A program made the position numbers and the translations under genes. From the NCBI GenBank assembly GCA_020555865.1, contig JAJCJJ010000004.1:124001-188000 (forward strand): a stretch of DNA of 64,000 bases. Reading direction: 5' to 3'. This DNA comes from a bacterium 210917-DFI.7.65 (lineage in GTDB: Bacteria; Bacillota; Clostridia; Oscillospirales; Oscillospiraceae). This document shows, piece after piece, positions 46,085-55,273 of this stretch. The notes beneath the pieces were generated by a model that saw only the letters and a program-made list of their open reading frames with translations, searched no databases and had not been told where the DNA came from. The number at the start of each line of letters is the position of its first letter. The first letter of the stretch is position 1.

Positions 46085-47002
46085 TTATGGCACTTTGATT
46101 CCGTCTTCTTTCCCGGGCGCCGAAGAAACGGCATTGCCGCTGCACGCCGGCACGTCCTGCGTCTCTTTTCCCTTTCGCTTTGTCAGCAGGACATTGTATC
46201 CCACAACGCCGCCGACCACAATCACAGCGCCAAGGAACGAAAGCGGCCCCATCACCTCTCCGTAAAACAGCGCGACCAGAACAGGATTGAGCACCGGCTC
46301 AATGCCGGACACCAGGCTGGCCGTCACCGGCGGCGTAGTGCGCAGGCCGATTGTCAGGCATAAAAATGCCCCGCCCATCTGAAAAACGCCCAACACCAGC
46401 ATACTGACAACGCCGGCCGTTCCCAGCGGAGGCAGATCAGTCATAAACGGCAAGCCTGCCAGCACGCTGCCGACAGCCCCCCAAAAGACCGACGCAATGG
46501 GATCCCCGTCCGGCATATCGTTGAGCAGGAATACGCCTGCGTAGGTAATCCCGGACACAAGTGAAATGACATCCCCCGCCAGCTGCCCGCCGCCGAGGCT
46601 TTCGACAAAAAAGCATACCACACCGAGAAAAACCACCGCGCAGGCCACCAGATCCAAGCGACCCGGCTTCTTTTTCAACAACACAAAAGAGAGCAGAATC
46701 ACAAAGATCGGAGCTGTATACTGCAGCACGATGGCATTGGCTGCCGTAGTCATTTTATTGGCCAGCGCAAAAAGCACATTTGTGCCGCATACCGCAGCCG
46801 CCCCCAGCAATACCCAGCGATTCAGCTTTGGTTTATGGCGTGTTATCAGCAAATACGCACCGAACACTCCCAACGCAATAATGCTGCGTCCGCCGTTAAG
46901 AGCCATCCCACTCCACGGGATCAACTTCATGCAAAGTCCGGCTGTACTGTACAGAACTGCTGCCAGAAATACAAACATCGTTCCACTGCAGCGCACAGAC
47001 AT
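46085..47002 (-). CDS. EamA/DMT family transporter under a tyrosine T-box
   Basis: 305 residues from the ATG at 47002 (MSVRCSGTMFVFLAAVLYS), preceded by AAAGGGGA. About ten membrane helices in two EamA repeats; QYTAPIFVILLSF and GIEPVLNPVLVALFYGE are the repeated core segments. The family exports or imports small metabolites, including aromatic amino acids (YddG). It lies between a tyrosine-specific T-box and tyrS with only 41 bases to tyrS. I infer that its substrate is tyrosine or a related compound. Confidence 0.85.
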   Translation of the reverse strand: MSVRCSGTMFVFLAAVLYSTAGLCMKLIPWSGMALNGGRSIIALGVFGAYLLITRHKPKLNRWVLLGAAAVCGTNVLFALANKMTTAANAIVLQYTAPIFVILLSFVLLKKKPGRLDLVACAVVFLGVVCFFVESLGGGQLAGDVISLVSGITYAGVFLLNDMPDGDPIASVFWGAVGSVLAGLPFMTDLPPLGTAGVVSMLVLGVFQMGGAFLCLTIGLRTTPPVTASLVSGIEPVLNPVLVALFYGEVMGPLSFLGAVIVVGGVVGYNVLLTKRKGKETQDVPACSGNAVSSAPGKEDGIKVP

Positions 47003-47021
47003 ATTTCTTCCCCCTTTTCCG

Positions 47022-47300
47022 CTCAAAAGAAAAACACCCACCGTCCGCTTCATGCGGACAGAGGGCGTTCACAAACGCGGTACCACCTCTGGTTTACCCA
47101 TATACTCACGCATATCGGTCTCATGCTGTGCCATCACACAGCCTGCGCGTTATCGGGCGCATCCCGGCCAGCCCTACTGCGCTTGTCGGTTCAGGCGGCG
47201 GCTCAGAGGCGTATTCACAAAGTGCGCCTCTCTTCCTTTCACCAAACGGAAGCTCTCTTTACAGGCGGAGACTCTGCTACTCTTCCTCATCATCGCTGAT
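47022..47300 (-). promoter_or_regulatory. T-box riboswitch, tyrosine specific, ahead of EamA-tyrS
   Basis: Read on the minus strand, the T-box AGAGGTGGTACCGCG lies at 47076-47090. A terminator (GTCCGC/GCGGAC core, then TTTTT) lies near 47030-47066. Stem I has the base helix CAGAG/CTCTG (47272-47276 with 47204-47208) and a specifier loop reading GAA-TAC-G. TAC (47211-47213) is a tyrosine codon. A distal GTTTGGTGAAAGG loop is present. Uncharged tRNA-Tyr should switch on the EamA gene, tyrS and the acetyltransferase. Confidence 0.92.
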
Positions 47301-47307
47301 GGGTGCC

Positions 47308-47337
47308 ACTATACCACACTCCGCCGCGCTTTGTCAA
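47308..47337 (-). promoter_or_regulatory. Promoter of the tyrosine T-box operon
   Basis: TTGACA (47332-47337) and TATAGT (47308-47313) on the minus strand with an 18-base spacer, just upstream of the T-box leader. Confidence 0.85.
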
Positions 47338-47513
47338 CTATCCTGTACATCAAAAAAATGCAAAAAAGATAAAAAACTTTTGTTTTTCTGTTCCCAAAAA
47401 CGTCATCCCTTTCGATTTTCATACAGATTATGTAATACATTCTGCATATGGTCCCTTATAATAAAAAAACCACCGGCACCAAGCTGAACTCGATCCACAT
47501 GGAGGAAATCTTT

Positions 47514-49590
47514 ATGGAAAACCATGCATTTTATCTCACCGACCGATTACATTCTTTGAAAGAACGCTATCTGAAAACCGTGCCGAGCATTACCATTCAC
47601 CGGGCTGTGGCATTTACGGAAATAGCCGGAAAATACCCAAACCTTCCAGCAAATCTGCACATTGCAAAAAGTTTTCGCCGCGCGTGCGAAACGGCACCAT
47701 GCTAATCCAGCCGGGGGAGCTGATCGTCGGACCTCCCTGCGGAAAACCGCGCGCCGGCGCATTTTCCCGGATATTTCCTGGGACTGGCTGGAATCGGAAC
47801 TAAATACCATCGCTACCCGCGCGCAGGATCCCTATTATATCAGCGAAGCGGATAAACGGGTAATACGCAATGAACTGTTTCCATTCTGGAAAGGGAAATC
47901 TTCGTCCGAAGCATGCGACGCAGAACTGAAAAAGGCCGGTTTGTGGGACTACGGCGTAGGCGCCGCCATCACCGATCTCACTTATCATATGACCAGCGGC
48001 GGCGACACCAGCCCCGGTTTTGATATCATTTTGCTCAAAAAGGGCGTTCTCGCTATTCTGGCAGAGGCAGAATAGCATCTGCAGGAGCTGGATCCCCAGG
48101 CGGAGGATTATCCCATCCGAAAAGCGTTGTCTGTCAGGGAATCATCACCTATTCCAGCCGGCTGGCCGCTCATGCCGCATCGCTGGCAACTTCAGAAAGC
48201 GACCCGAGCCGAAAGGCAGAATTATTCAAAATCGCCGAAGTAAATGCAAAGGTGCACGCCCATCCCCCGGAAACGTTCATGAAAGCACTACAGTCCATCT
48301 GGACGATCCAATCCCTCCAGTCTCTGGAAACCAACCAGTGCAGCACCTCTCTGGGCCGTGTCGATCAATACCTGTATCCTTATTTCCAGCGTGATATCGA
48401 GTGCGGCCGTATCACAGCACAGGACGCTTTTGAACTATTCTCCTGCTTTATGCTCAAATGCTCCGAAGTGATCTGGTACACCCCAAGCGCCACCGCAAAA
48501 TATTTTGTCGGCTATATGCCTTTCATCAACATGTGTGCCAACGGCATCAAGCGCCACGGCGGCGACAGCGTGAACGAACTGACTTACCTCATCATGGACG
48601 CTGTGCGCCAGATAAAGCTGTACCAGCCCACGCTGGCCTGCCGCATTCACAATTTGTCCCCAAGAAAGTACCTGAACAAAATCGCGGACGTAATTGCAGC
48701 AGGCGCCGGCATGCCCGCCTGCCACTTTGACGATGCTCATATCAAGATGATGCTGCGCAAAGGCTACTCCTATGAAGATGCCTGTGATTATTGCCTGATG
48801 GGTTGCGTGGAGGAACAGCGGAGCGGCCGCGTACACCAGTGGACCTCAGGTGGCTTCACCCAGTGGCCCATCTGCATCGATATGGCGCTGCACGGCGGTG
48901 TGGCTGGACAGCGGGGACACTTCCTCTTTCAAAACCTATGAAGACTTTGAAGCCGCCGTAAAACGGCAGCTGGACTATCTGATCGACGTAAACTGCCGCG
49001 GCACCGTCATCATTGAAAAGGTTTTCCGGGACGTGAGCCCCACGCCTTTTATGTCCCTGTTCGTCGACGGCTGCATGGAAAAGGGCCGGGATGTAATGGA
49101 CGGCGGCGCAGTGCTGTATGCCTATCAGATCCACGGAACCCTGTCCCAATCCTTCAATACGCCTCTGGGCGAAATGGTCGGCGCCACGCCCGATGGACGC
49201 GCGGCATATGCGTCTCTGTCCGACGGCATGAGTCCAAGCCAGGGAATGGATCGGAACAGCCCCACGGCGATCATCAAATCCGTGTCCAAAATCAATGTGG
49301 AAAACATGAGCCTCGGTATGGCGCACAATTTTAAACTCTCGCCTCAATTTATCGCCACGGAGGAAGGGCGAAATGCCGTGATCGCCCTCCTTTCCACCGC
49401 CTCGCTCCTGGGCAACGCGCAGATGCAGTTCAACTGTGTAGACAACGCAGAGCTGCGTGCAGCCCAGAAAAAACCGGAAGAACACCGCGATCTGATCGTT
49501 CGCGTGGCTGATTATTCCGCTTTCTTTGTAGAGCTGTGTAAAGAGGTGCAGGACGAGATCATCAGCCGGACCACCATTGACCGAAACTGA
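47514..49590 (+). pseudogene. Decayed glycyl-radical enzyme (PFL/diol-dehydratase superfamily)
   Basis: The homologous product can be followed from MENHAFYLTDRLH (47514, GGAGG upstream) to the C-terminus. The frame changes near 47702, 47768, 48131 and 48900, with an in-frame TAG at 48073. Around 100 residues typical of the family are missing between the GGAVLYAYQIHG segment and GEMVGATPDGR. The active-site Cys is kept (LMGCVEEQ). The radical loop, normally RVAGYS, reads RVADYSAFF, a GGT-to-GAT type change that removes the radical glycine. No activating enzyme is nearby. The substrate class (CutC, diol or hydroxyproline dehydratase-like) is not resolved. Confidence 0.93.
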
Positions 49591-49621
49591 CGCTTGCCCC
49601 GGAACGCAGCGGTACCCTGAC

Positions 49622-49664
49622 AAAAACGATAAGGCGGCGGGCATCAAGCCCGCGCCTTATCATT
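49622..49664 (-). terminator. Terminator after the permease gene
   Basis: A long stem (GATAAGGC-GCGGGC / GCCCGC-CGCCTTATC with a one-base bulge) and a short loop. On the minus strand it is followed by GTTTTTG, so it ends the uracil permease transcript. Confidence 0.8.
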
Positions 49665-49683
49665 TCAGTGCACAGGGAGAAAA

Positions 49684-51093
49684 TCAATCCTTTTTCTCCG
49701 CACCTTCGCCATAAGTTCCCATATTTCCGGATCCATTTCCCTCATCATCTGCACCGAACACATAATCGTTGCCGGGCAGAATAGCGTTGAGCACGATGCC
49801 CGCAATCGCGGCCACGGCCAGTCCTGTCAGTGTGATGGACGTACCTGCCACCACAAAGGTCAGGCCGGAAGAAAAGCCCAGGCCGCACACCAAAATTACC
49901 GCTGCAATGATCAGATTGCGGGATTTGGTGAAATCCACCTTGCTCTCCACCACATTGCGCACACCAATGGCAGAAATCATACCGTAGAGCATAAAGCTGA
50001 CACCGCCGATAATAGCGCTGGGCATGGAACCAATCACATCGGCAAATTTCGGAATAAAGCTGAGCGCAATTGCATAGACCGCAGCCAAGCGGATGACGCG
50101 AGGATCGTAAACCTTGGAAAGCACCAGCACGCCGGTATTTTCGCCATACGTCGTATTGGCAGGCCCGCCGAACAGCGCAGCCATCGCCGTGGCGATGCCA
50201 TCGCCGACCAGCGTGCGGTGAAGCCCGGGATTGGCCAGGTAATTCTTCCCCACCGTAGCGGAAATCGCAGACATATCACCGATGTGCTCCATCATTGTGG
50301 CCAGTGCAATCGGGGCCATGACCAGAATAGCAGTCAGATCAAATTTGCACAGCTGCACCGGCGGAAGCCCCACCCAACTGGCCGCCGCCACTTCAGTAAA
50401 ATTCAGAATAGCCGTACCATCTGGATTCGTCATCCCCATGAAATGCATCGCCAGCGCGACGCCATAAGAAATCAGAACACCCAAAAGAATCGGAATGATT
50501 TTAAACATTCCCTTGCCCCAAATATTGAAAATGATGATTACGGCCAGCGCCACAATCGCCAAAAACCAGTTGCTGGATGCGTTGGAAACGGCGGACGGCG
50601 CCAGCGTCAGACCGATACAGATGATAATCGGGCCGGTGACCACCGGCGGCAGAAAGCGCATCACACGGTACACGCCCACCGTTTTGATAATGGCCGCCAA
50701 TACCAGGTACATGAGACCCGCCACCACAATGCCGCCGCAGGCATAGGGCAGGCGCTCACTCATGGGCATGCCGGCAAAAATACCGGTATCCAGTGTTGCA
50801 ATCGTTTGAAAACCACCCAGAAATGCAAAGGATGAGCCCAAAAATGCAGGGATCTGAAATTTACTGCACAGATGGAAAAACAGTGTGCCAAGGCCGGCAA
50901 ACAGCAGCGTAACCTGAATAGACAGGCCATAAGAGGCACCATTTTCCGAAAAATAGATCCCGGTCAGAATTGGCACAAGGATCGTTGCGCCGAACATGGC
51001 GAACATATGCTGCAGTCCCAGAATCGCCATTTTCGGCCGCCCCAGCGTGCGGGCGTCATAAATAGGCTGTTGTGTGGTTGTTTGCTGTTTCAT
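49684..51093 (-). CDS. NCS2 nucleobase permease, probably uracil (UraA/PyrP-like)
   Basis: 469 residues with about 14 membrane segments of the NCS2 family. The signature LQHMFAMFGATILVP opens the protein. The substrate-site regions SSFAFLGGF, MEHIGDMSAISATVGKN and GGPANTTYGENTGVL are those of uracil permeases rather than xanthine or urate carriers. It imports uracil with protons. It stands alone with a terminator-containing leader upstream, consistent with pyrimidine control. Confidence 0.88.
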   Translation of the reverse strand: MKQQTTTQQPIYDARTLGRPKMAILGLQHMFAMFGATILVPILTGIYFSENGASYGLSIQVTLLFAGLGTLFFHLCSKFQIPAFLGSSFAFLGGFQTIATLDTGIFAGMPMSERLPYACGGIVVAGLMYLVLAAIIKTVGVYRVMRFLPPVVTGPIIICIGLTLAPSAVSNASSNWFLAIVALAVIIIFNIWGKGMFKIIPILLGVLISYGVALAMHFMGMTNPDGTAILNFTEVAAASWVGLPPVQLCKFDLTAILVMAPIALATMMEHIGDMSAISATVGKNYLANPGLHRTLVGDGIATAMAALFGGPANTTYGENTGVLVLSKVYDPRVIRLAAVYAIALSFIPKFADVIGSMPSAIIGGVSFMLYGMISAIGVRNVVESKVDFTKSRNLIIAAVILVCGLGFSSGLTFVVAGTSITLTGLAVAAIAGIVLNAILPGNDYVFGADDEGNGSGNMGTYGEGAEKKD

Positions 51094-51146
51094 TAATAAA
51101 ACTCCCCCTTTTATGGTTCCAGAAGCCGCACAGTATCTGCAGCCCT

Positions 51147-51260
51147 AAAAAAAGCAACCGCTTTATGAACCGAACATAAAAGCGATTGCAACCTCAAATG
51201 GAACAGTGAAAACAAACGGAGCACCATACCCAAAAACGTGTTTCCTTTTCCGGACTTTCG
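51147..51260 (-). promoter_or_regulatory. Leader attenuator of the uracil permease gene
   Basis: Between the promoter region and the ATG, the minus strand forms a strong stem (GCAATCGCTTTTATG/CATAAAGCGGTTGC, 51154-51189) followed by seven U residues (51147-51153). That is a terminator inside a 5' leader, about 54 bases before the start codon. Further upstream AGTCCGGAAAAGG (51244-51256) resembles the PyrR-binding sequence (AGUCC-N-GAGAGG-like), but the match is loose. The 51190-51398 stretch also holds a possible promoter (TTGACA near 51345). No pyrR is in the window. Confidence 0.6.
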
Positions 51261-51398
51261 ACTCATCTGCTTCCGCCTCCATCCTCATTCCGCTTTATGG
51301 TAGCAGAAAGCCCCATAAAAAGCAAGGGAAAAATATGGAAAAGAAAAAAAGAATGTCAAATCCCGGTTGCCCATAGAGGCAGCCGGGACTCTTTTTCT

Positions 51399-53084
51399 TC
51401 AATGCAGCCGGGCGCGGAACTGCTCAGCATCCTCCAACATTTCCTCTGCGCTACGCAGCAATGTGTCCGTAATCTGTGCGCCGCCGGTAATACGAGCCAA
51501 TTCTTTCCGACGCTGCACGCGGGAAAGGCAGGTGATTCTGGTAAACGTTCTGCCGCCCTCTTCTCCCTTTTCCACCAGGAAATGCGCATCGGCCATCGCC
51601 GCCAACTGCGGCAGATGCGTCACGCACAGCACCTGCTTACGCCGTGACACTGCAGCCATTTTTTCCGCCACTTTCTGGGCTGCCCGCCCAGACACGCCGG
51701 TATCCACTTCATCAAACACCAGCGTCATCACGTGATCCGTTTCTGCCAACACATTTTTCAATCCGAGCATGATGCGGGCCAGTTCGCCGCCGGAGGCAAT
51801 TTTATGAATGGGCCGCAACTCCTCGCCCACGTTGGCCGACATCAGGAAACGTACTTGATCCTGCCCATCCCCTTCAAGCGCTTTCGGTTCCACGACGATC
51901 TCAAAGCGCACCTTATTCATATCCAGATCCCGCAGTTCTGCCAAAATCCTTCTCTGCAAATCGCCGGCAGCCTGTTTCCGCGTTTCTGTAAGCCGGTCGG
52001 CAGCCTGCTTTGCCACATCACCTGCAGCATGATATTTCTTTTGAAGCCGCAGCAGCGTATCGTCGGCATATTGAATTTCGTCCAATTCCGCATGGGCACG
52101 TTCCAAGTAAGCCAGCATATCCGCCACGGTGGCACCATATTTCTTTTTCAGCCGATAGATTTCATCCAATCGCCCTTCAATCCCATCCAACTCCGCCGGT
52201 GAGAAATCAAATTGCTCTTTCATATCCCGCACAGTTTCGGCAATGTCATAAAGCTCATGACGCACTTCAACAAGACGGTGCAGCAGAGTAGAAAATACAT
52301 CCCCAAGCTGACGCACTCCTGAGAGGGCGTTTTCAGCCTCTGTAACCTGTGATACTGCCCCGTCGCTGTTTTCACTGCCGTTCAGGCAATAGTTGGCTCC
52401 CTCCATTGCCGCGCTGAAGCGTTCGCCGTTGCGCAGCAGGTTCCGGCGCTCCAGCAGGCGCTCTTCCTCGCCTTCTTTCAGTTCCGCCCGCTCCAATTCC
52501 TCAATCTCCCGCTCCAGGGTATCGATCCGGCGGCTGCGTTCAGCATCGTCCATCTGCATCCGCTCAATATCCCTGCCCAGCGCCCGCATGACGCTATAAG
52601 CTTCCTGATAGGCATGGAGCGGTGCGTCCACCTTGCCAAAGCTGTCCAGATAACGGATATGCTGTGTTTCATCCAACAACTGTTGTCCATCGTGCTGGCC
52701 ATGGATATTGAGCAGCGCCGTCCCGACCTGCCGCAGCTGAGCAGCGGTACAGGGACGGCCGTTGATACGGCATACGGATTTTCCATCGGCCTGGATATCC
52801 CGCTGCAGCAGGAGCATTCCTTCCTCATCGGGCGCAATTCCCTGCCCCTGCAGCACTTCCAGCGACGAATCCACATCTGAGAACATGGCGCTGACCGAAG
52901 CACGCTGTTCCCCCGTCCGCACCAGATCGCGGGAGACGCGCTGCCCCAGCACCGCTCCCATGGCGTCAATCACGATAGACTTTCCCGCGCCAGTCTCGCC
53001 TGTCAGCGCGTTAAAGCCGGGCTGAAACGTAATATCCGCCCGTTCGATCACAGCAATATTCTCAATATGCAGCAATAGCAGCAT
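51399..53084 (-). CDS. recN: DNA repair protein RecN
   Basis: 561 residues, an SMC-like ATPase. The N-terminal Walker A is TGETGAGKS. Long coiled-coil regions span about residues 150-350. The ABC signature and Walker B are IASGGELARIMLGLK and VFDEVDTGVSG. It acts early in repair of double-strand breaks. It follows argR, matching the conserved tlyA-nadK-argR-recN order of Firmicutes. Confidence 0.95.
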   Translation of the reverse strand: MLLLLHIENIAVIERADITFQPGFNALTGETGAGKSIVIDAMGAVLGQRVSRDLVRTGEQRASVSAMFSDVDSSLEVLQGQGIAPDEEGMLLLQRDIQADGKSVCRINGRPCTAAQLRQVGTALLNIHGQHDGQQLLDETQHIRYLDSFGKVDAPLHAYQEAYSVMRALGRDIERMQMDDAERSRRIDTLEREIEELERAELKEGEEERLLERRNLLRNGERFSAAMEGANYCLNGSENSDGAVSQVTEAENALSGVRQLGDVFSTLLHRLVEVRHELYDIAETVRDMKEQFDFSPAELDGIEGRLDEIYRLKKKYGATVADMLAYLERAHAELDEIQYADDTLLRLQKKYHAAGDVAKQAADRLTETRKQAAGDLQRRILAELRDLDMNKVRFEIVVEPKALEGDGQDQVRFLMSANVGEELRPIHKIASGGELARIMLGLKNVLAETDHVMTLVFDEVDTGVSGRAAQKVAEKMAAVSRRKQVLCVTHLPQLAAMADAHFLVEKGEEGGRTFTRITCLSRVQRRKELARITGGAQITDTLLRSAEEMLEDAEQFRARLH

Positions 53085-53135
53085 CGCACAGCACCATCCT
53101 TTTTCCCGTATCGTTCCGCGTCAGAGGCTGGTTGT

Positions 53136-53588
53136 TCACTCGATCATTTTCCGGATATCCTCACAGAATGCCAAAGCGCTTTCGTTGTCTCGCATCACCA
53201 GAAGCACTGTGTCATCTCCGGCCAAAGAGCCTACCAAAACGCTGATGTGCATATTGTCCAGCGCCATGCAGGCTGCAGATGCCAAGCCAGGCAGCGTTTT
53301 TAAAACCACAAGATTCTGCGCACAGTCAAAGCTGCTGACACTTTCCCGAAAGATCGTGCGCAGCCGGCCGGCGTTGCTGAAGGTTTCCTTATGCACCGAA
53401 ACGGCATAATGATAACTGCCGCGCCCGGTTTGTTCTTTAATCAGATGCAGCTCCTTGATGTCCCGCGAAATCGTGGCCTGCGTCACGTTCATGCCGGCAC
53501 TGCGCAGCGCCGCCAGCAGCTGCTCCTGCGTTTCAATCGACTCGGAGGCAATAATCTCCAGAATTTTTTCCTGACGCTTTGCTTTCAT
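53136..53588 (-). CDS. argR: Arginine repressor ArgR/AhrC
   Basis: 150 residues. The N-terminal winged helix begins KAKRQEKILEIIASESIETQEQLL and includes VTQATISRDIKEL. The C-terminal hexamer and arginine-binding domain ends with GDDTVLLV. It controls arginine synthesis and catabolism genes. It abuts nadK, and its presence between nadK and recN is conserved and independent of arginine genes. Confidence 0.95.
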   Translation of the reverse strand: MKAKRQEKILEIIASESIETQEQLLAALRSAGMNVTQATISRDIKELHLIKEQTGRGSYHYAVSVHKETFSNAGRLRTIFRESVSSFDCAQNLVVLKTLPGLASAACMALDNMHISVLVGSLAGDDTVLLVMRDNESALAFCEDIRKMIE

Positions 53589-54461
53589 TTATTTACTCAT
53601 CTCCCGATTCGCCATTTTCCGGCACAGCGTTTCATAAAAGCTCCGATCTTTCAGTTTGATCAGTTCCGTTTCATATTTCGCGCGGCGCACAACCATGCGG
53701 TCTCCCTCCCGCAGCAAAAAGGCCTTTCCCCCGTCCGCGGACAGGTAGACCGTCTTGTTTCCGTTTCCTGCAGAATGCACTTCAATCACCTGATCCGGGC
53801 CAAGCACATACGAAGATGTGGTCAGCGTGTGCGCACAGATGGGAGTGAGCAGGATATTCTGCGCCGCCGGATCCACAATCGGGCCGCCGGCAGAGAGCGA
53901 ATAGGCCGTAGAGCCGGTCGGCGTGGCGAAAATCATGCCGTCTCCACCGATCCGAATGAACTCCTTTTGATTGAGATACATTTGCAGATGGATCACTCGG
54001 GCCACAGCACCTTTCGTAATCACAGCATCATTCAAAACAATGTTGGAATAGACCTGTTTTTCCGCACGAAACACCCGCACATCCAACATCATCCTCGCTT
54101 CGCGCTTTACCTTCCCGCTTTTCAGCTTGCGCAGCAACCCGATATCTGTACTCTCCAGCTCTGCAATATAGCCCAGATTTCCCAAATTGATGCCCAAAAT
54201 CGGCAAATGGTTCACCGCAGCGGTTTTGGCCAAATGCAGGATGCTCCCGTCGCCGCCGAACGCAATCATCAGATCTGCACCCTTGATTGCCGTTTTTACC
54301 GGGAGGTAAGTCAATTCCTTCGGTAAAACATCTCCCTCCGGCTGGAAGGGAAGGCTGATCACGCTTTCAATACCCTCTTCTGCCAAAATTTCGCGTACTT
54401 TCTGTGTCATGCGCAGTCCATGATCCCGGTAGGGATTCGGGCATAACACGATCTTTTTCAT
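53589..54461 (-). CDS. nadK: NAD kinase
   Basis: 290 residues from the ATG at 54461 (MKKIVLCPNPYRD), preceded by a GGTGAGG site. The GGDGSILH motif near residue 70 binds ATP, and TPTGSTAYSLSAGGP is the conserved NAD-binding loop. It makes NADP from NAD. It lies 5 bases after tlyA and abuts argR. Confidence 0.95.
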   Translation of the reverse strand: MKKIVLCPNPYRDHGLRMTQKVREILAEEGIESVISLPFQPEGDVLPKELTYLPVKTAIKGADLMIAFGGDGSILHLAKTAAVNHLPILGINLGNLGYIAELESTDIGLLRKLKSGKVKREARMMLDVRVFRAEKQVYSNIVLNDAVITKGAVARVIHLQMYLNQKEFIRIGGDGMIFATPTGSTAYSLSAGGPIVDPAAQNILLTPICAHTLTTSSYVLGPDQVIEVHSAGNGNKTVYLSADGGKAFLLREGDRMVVRRAKYETELIKLKDRSFYETLCRKMANREMSK

Positions 54462-54466
54462 TTTCC

Positions 54467-55273
54467 TCACCCCTCGCCCCTAAATGCGCGGTGGGACGCA
54501 TCGATCACCGCCTGCAGATCCAGTCTGCGGCCACGGCCTGCCCCCTTCTCCAGAAAGCCAAGATATTCAATATTGCCCTCCTGTCCCGTAATGGGGGAAT
54601 ACGTCAGATCCAGAACCGAAAAATCGGCAGCTTCTGCATGCTCCAGATACTGTTCCAACACCATCCGGTGCACTTTTGGATCGCGCACGATCCCTTTTTT
54701 CCCAACAAACTCCCGGCCGGCTTCAAACTGCGGCTTGATCAGGCTCACTACCTGCCCGCCTTCGCGCAACAGATCATGAAGGGCCGGAAAAATCAGTTTC
54801 AGAGAAATAAACGAAACGTCCACCGATGCAAAATCCAGCGGATCCGGTACCTGTGCACGACTCAGGTACCGCGCGTTAGTACGCTCAAGCACTATGACCC
54901 GTTCATCGCTGCGCAGTTTCCAGGCCAGTTCGCCGTAGCCCACATCCACCGAATAAACCTTTTTCGCTCCGTTTTGCAACATACAGTCAGTAAAGCCACC
55001 GGTGGAAGCACCGATATCAGCGGCTGTGCAGCCGTTAAGATCGATGGGAAACACTTCCATAGCCTTTTCCAGCTTGAGACCGCCTCGTCCCACATAGCGC
55101 AGCGTATTGCCGCGTACTTCCAGCGGGATGGTATCCTCCACACTCATACCGGCTTTATCCAGTTTCCGGTCACCGGAAAATACCTCTCCGGCCATAATCA
55201 GCGCCTGAGCCTTTTGGCGGCTTTCCGCCAGGCCGCGTTCCGTGACAAGCACGTCAAGTCGCTTTTTCGCCAT
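54467..55273 (-). CDS. tlyA: TlyA family rRNA (cytidine-2'-O)-methyltransferase
   Basis: 268 residues. An N-terminal S4 RNA-binding domain (KKRLDVLVTERGLAESRQKAQALIM) is followed by a FtsJ-like methyltransferase domain with the SAM motif DIGASTGGFTD. The family methylates rRNA 2'-OH groups; older names call it hemolysin. It overlaps the end of dxs by 20 bases, so the two are coupled. Confidence 0.93.
   Translation of the reverse strand: MAKKRLDVLVTERGLAESRQKAQALIMAGEVFSGDRKLDKAGMSVEDTIPLEVRGNTLRYVGRGGLKLEKAMEVFPIDLNGCTAADIGASTGGFTDCMLQNGAKKVYSVDVGYGELAWKLRSDERVIVLERTNARYLSRAQVPDPLDFASVDVSFISLKLIFPALHDLLREGGQVVSLIKPQFEAGREFVGKKGIVRDPKVHRMVLEQYLEHAEAADFSVLDLTYSPITGQEGNIEYLGFLEKGAGRGRRLDLQAVIDASHRAFRGEG

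Noticed and set aside
51363..51389. Hairpin at the end of recN as a terminator
   Set aside because: The stem has a mismatch and no U run on the recN strand.
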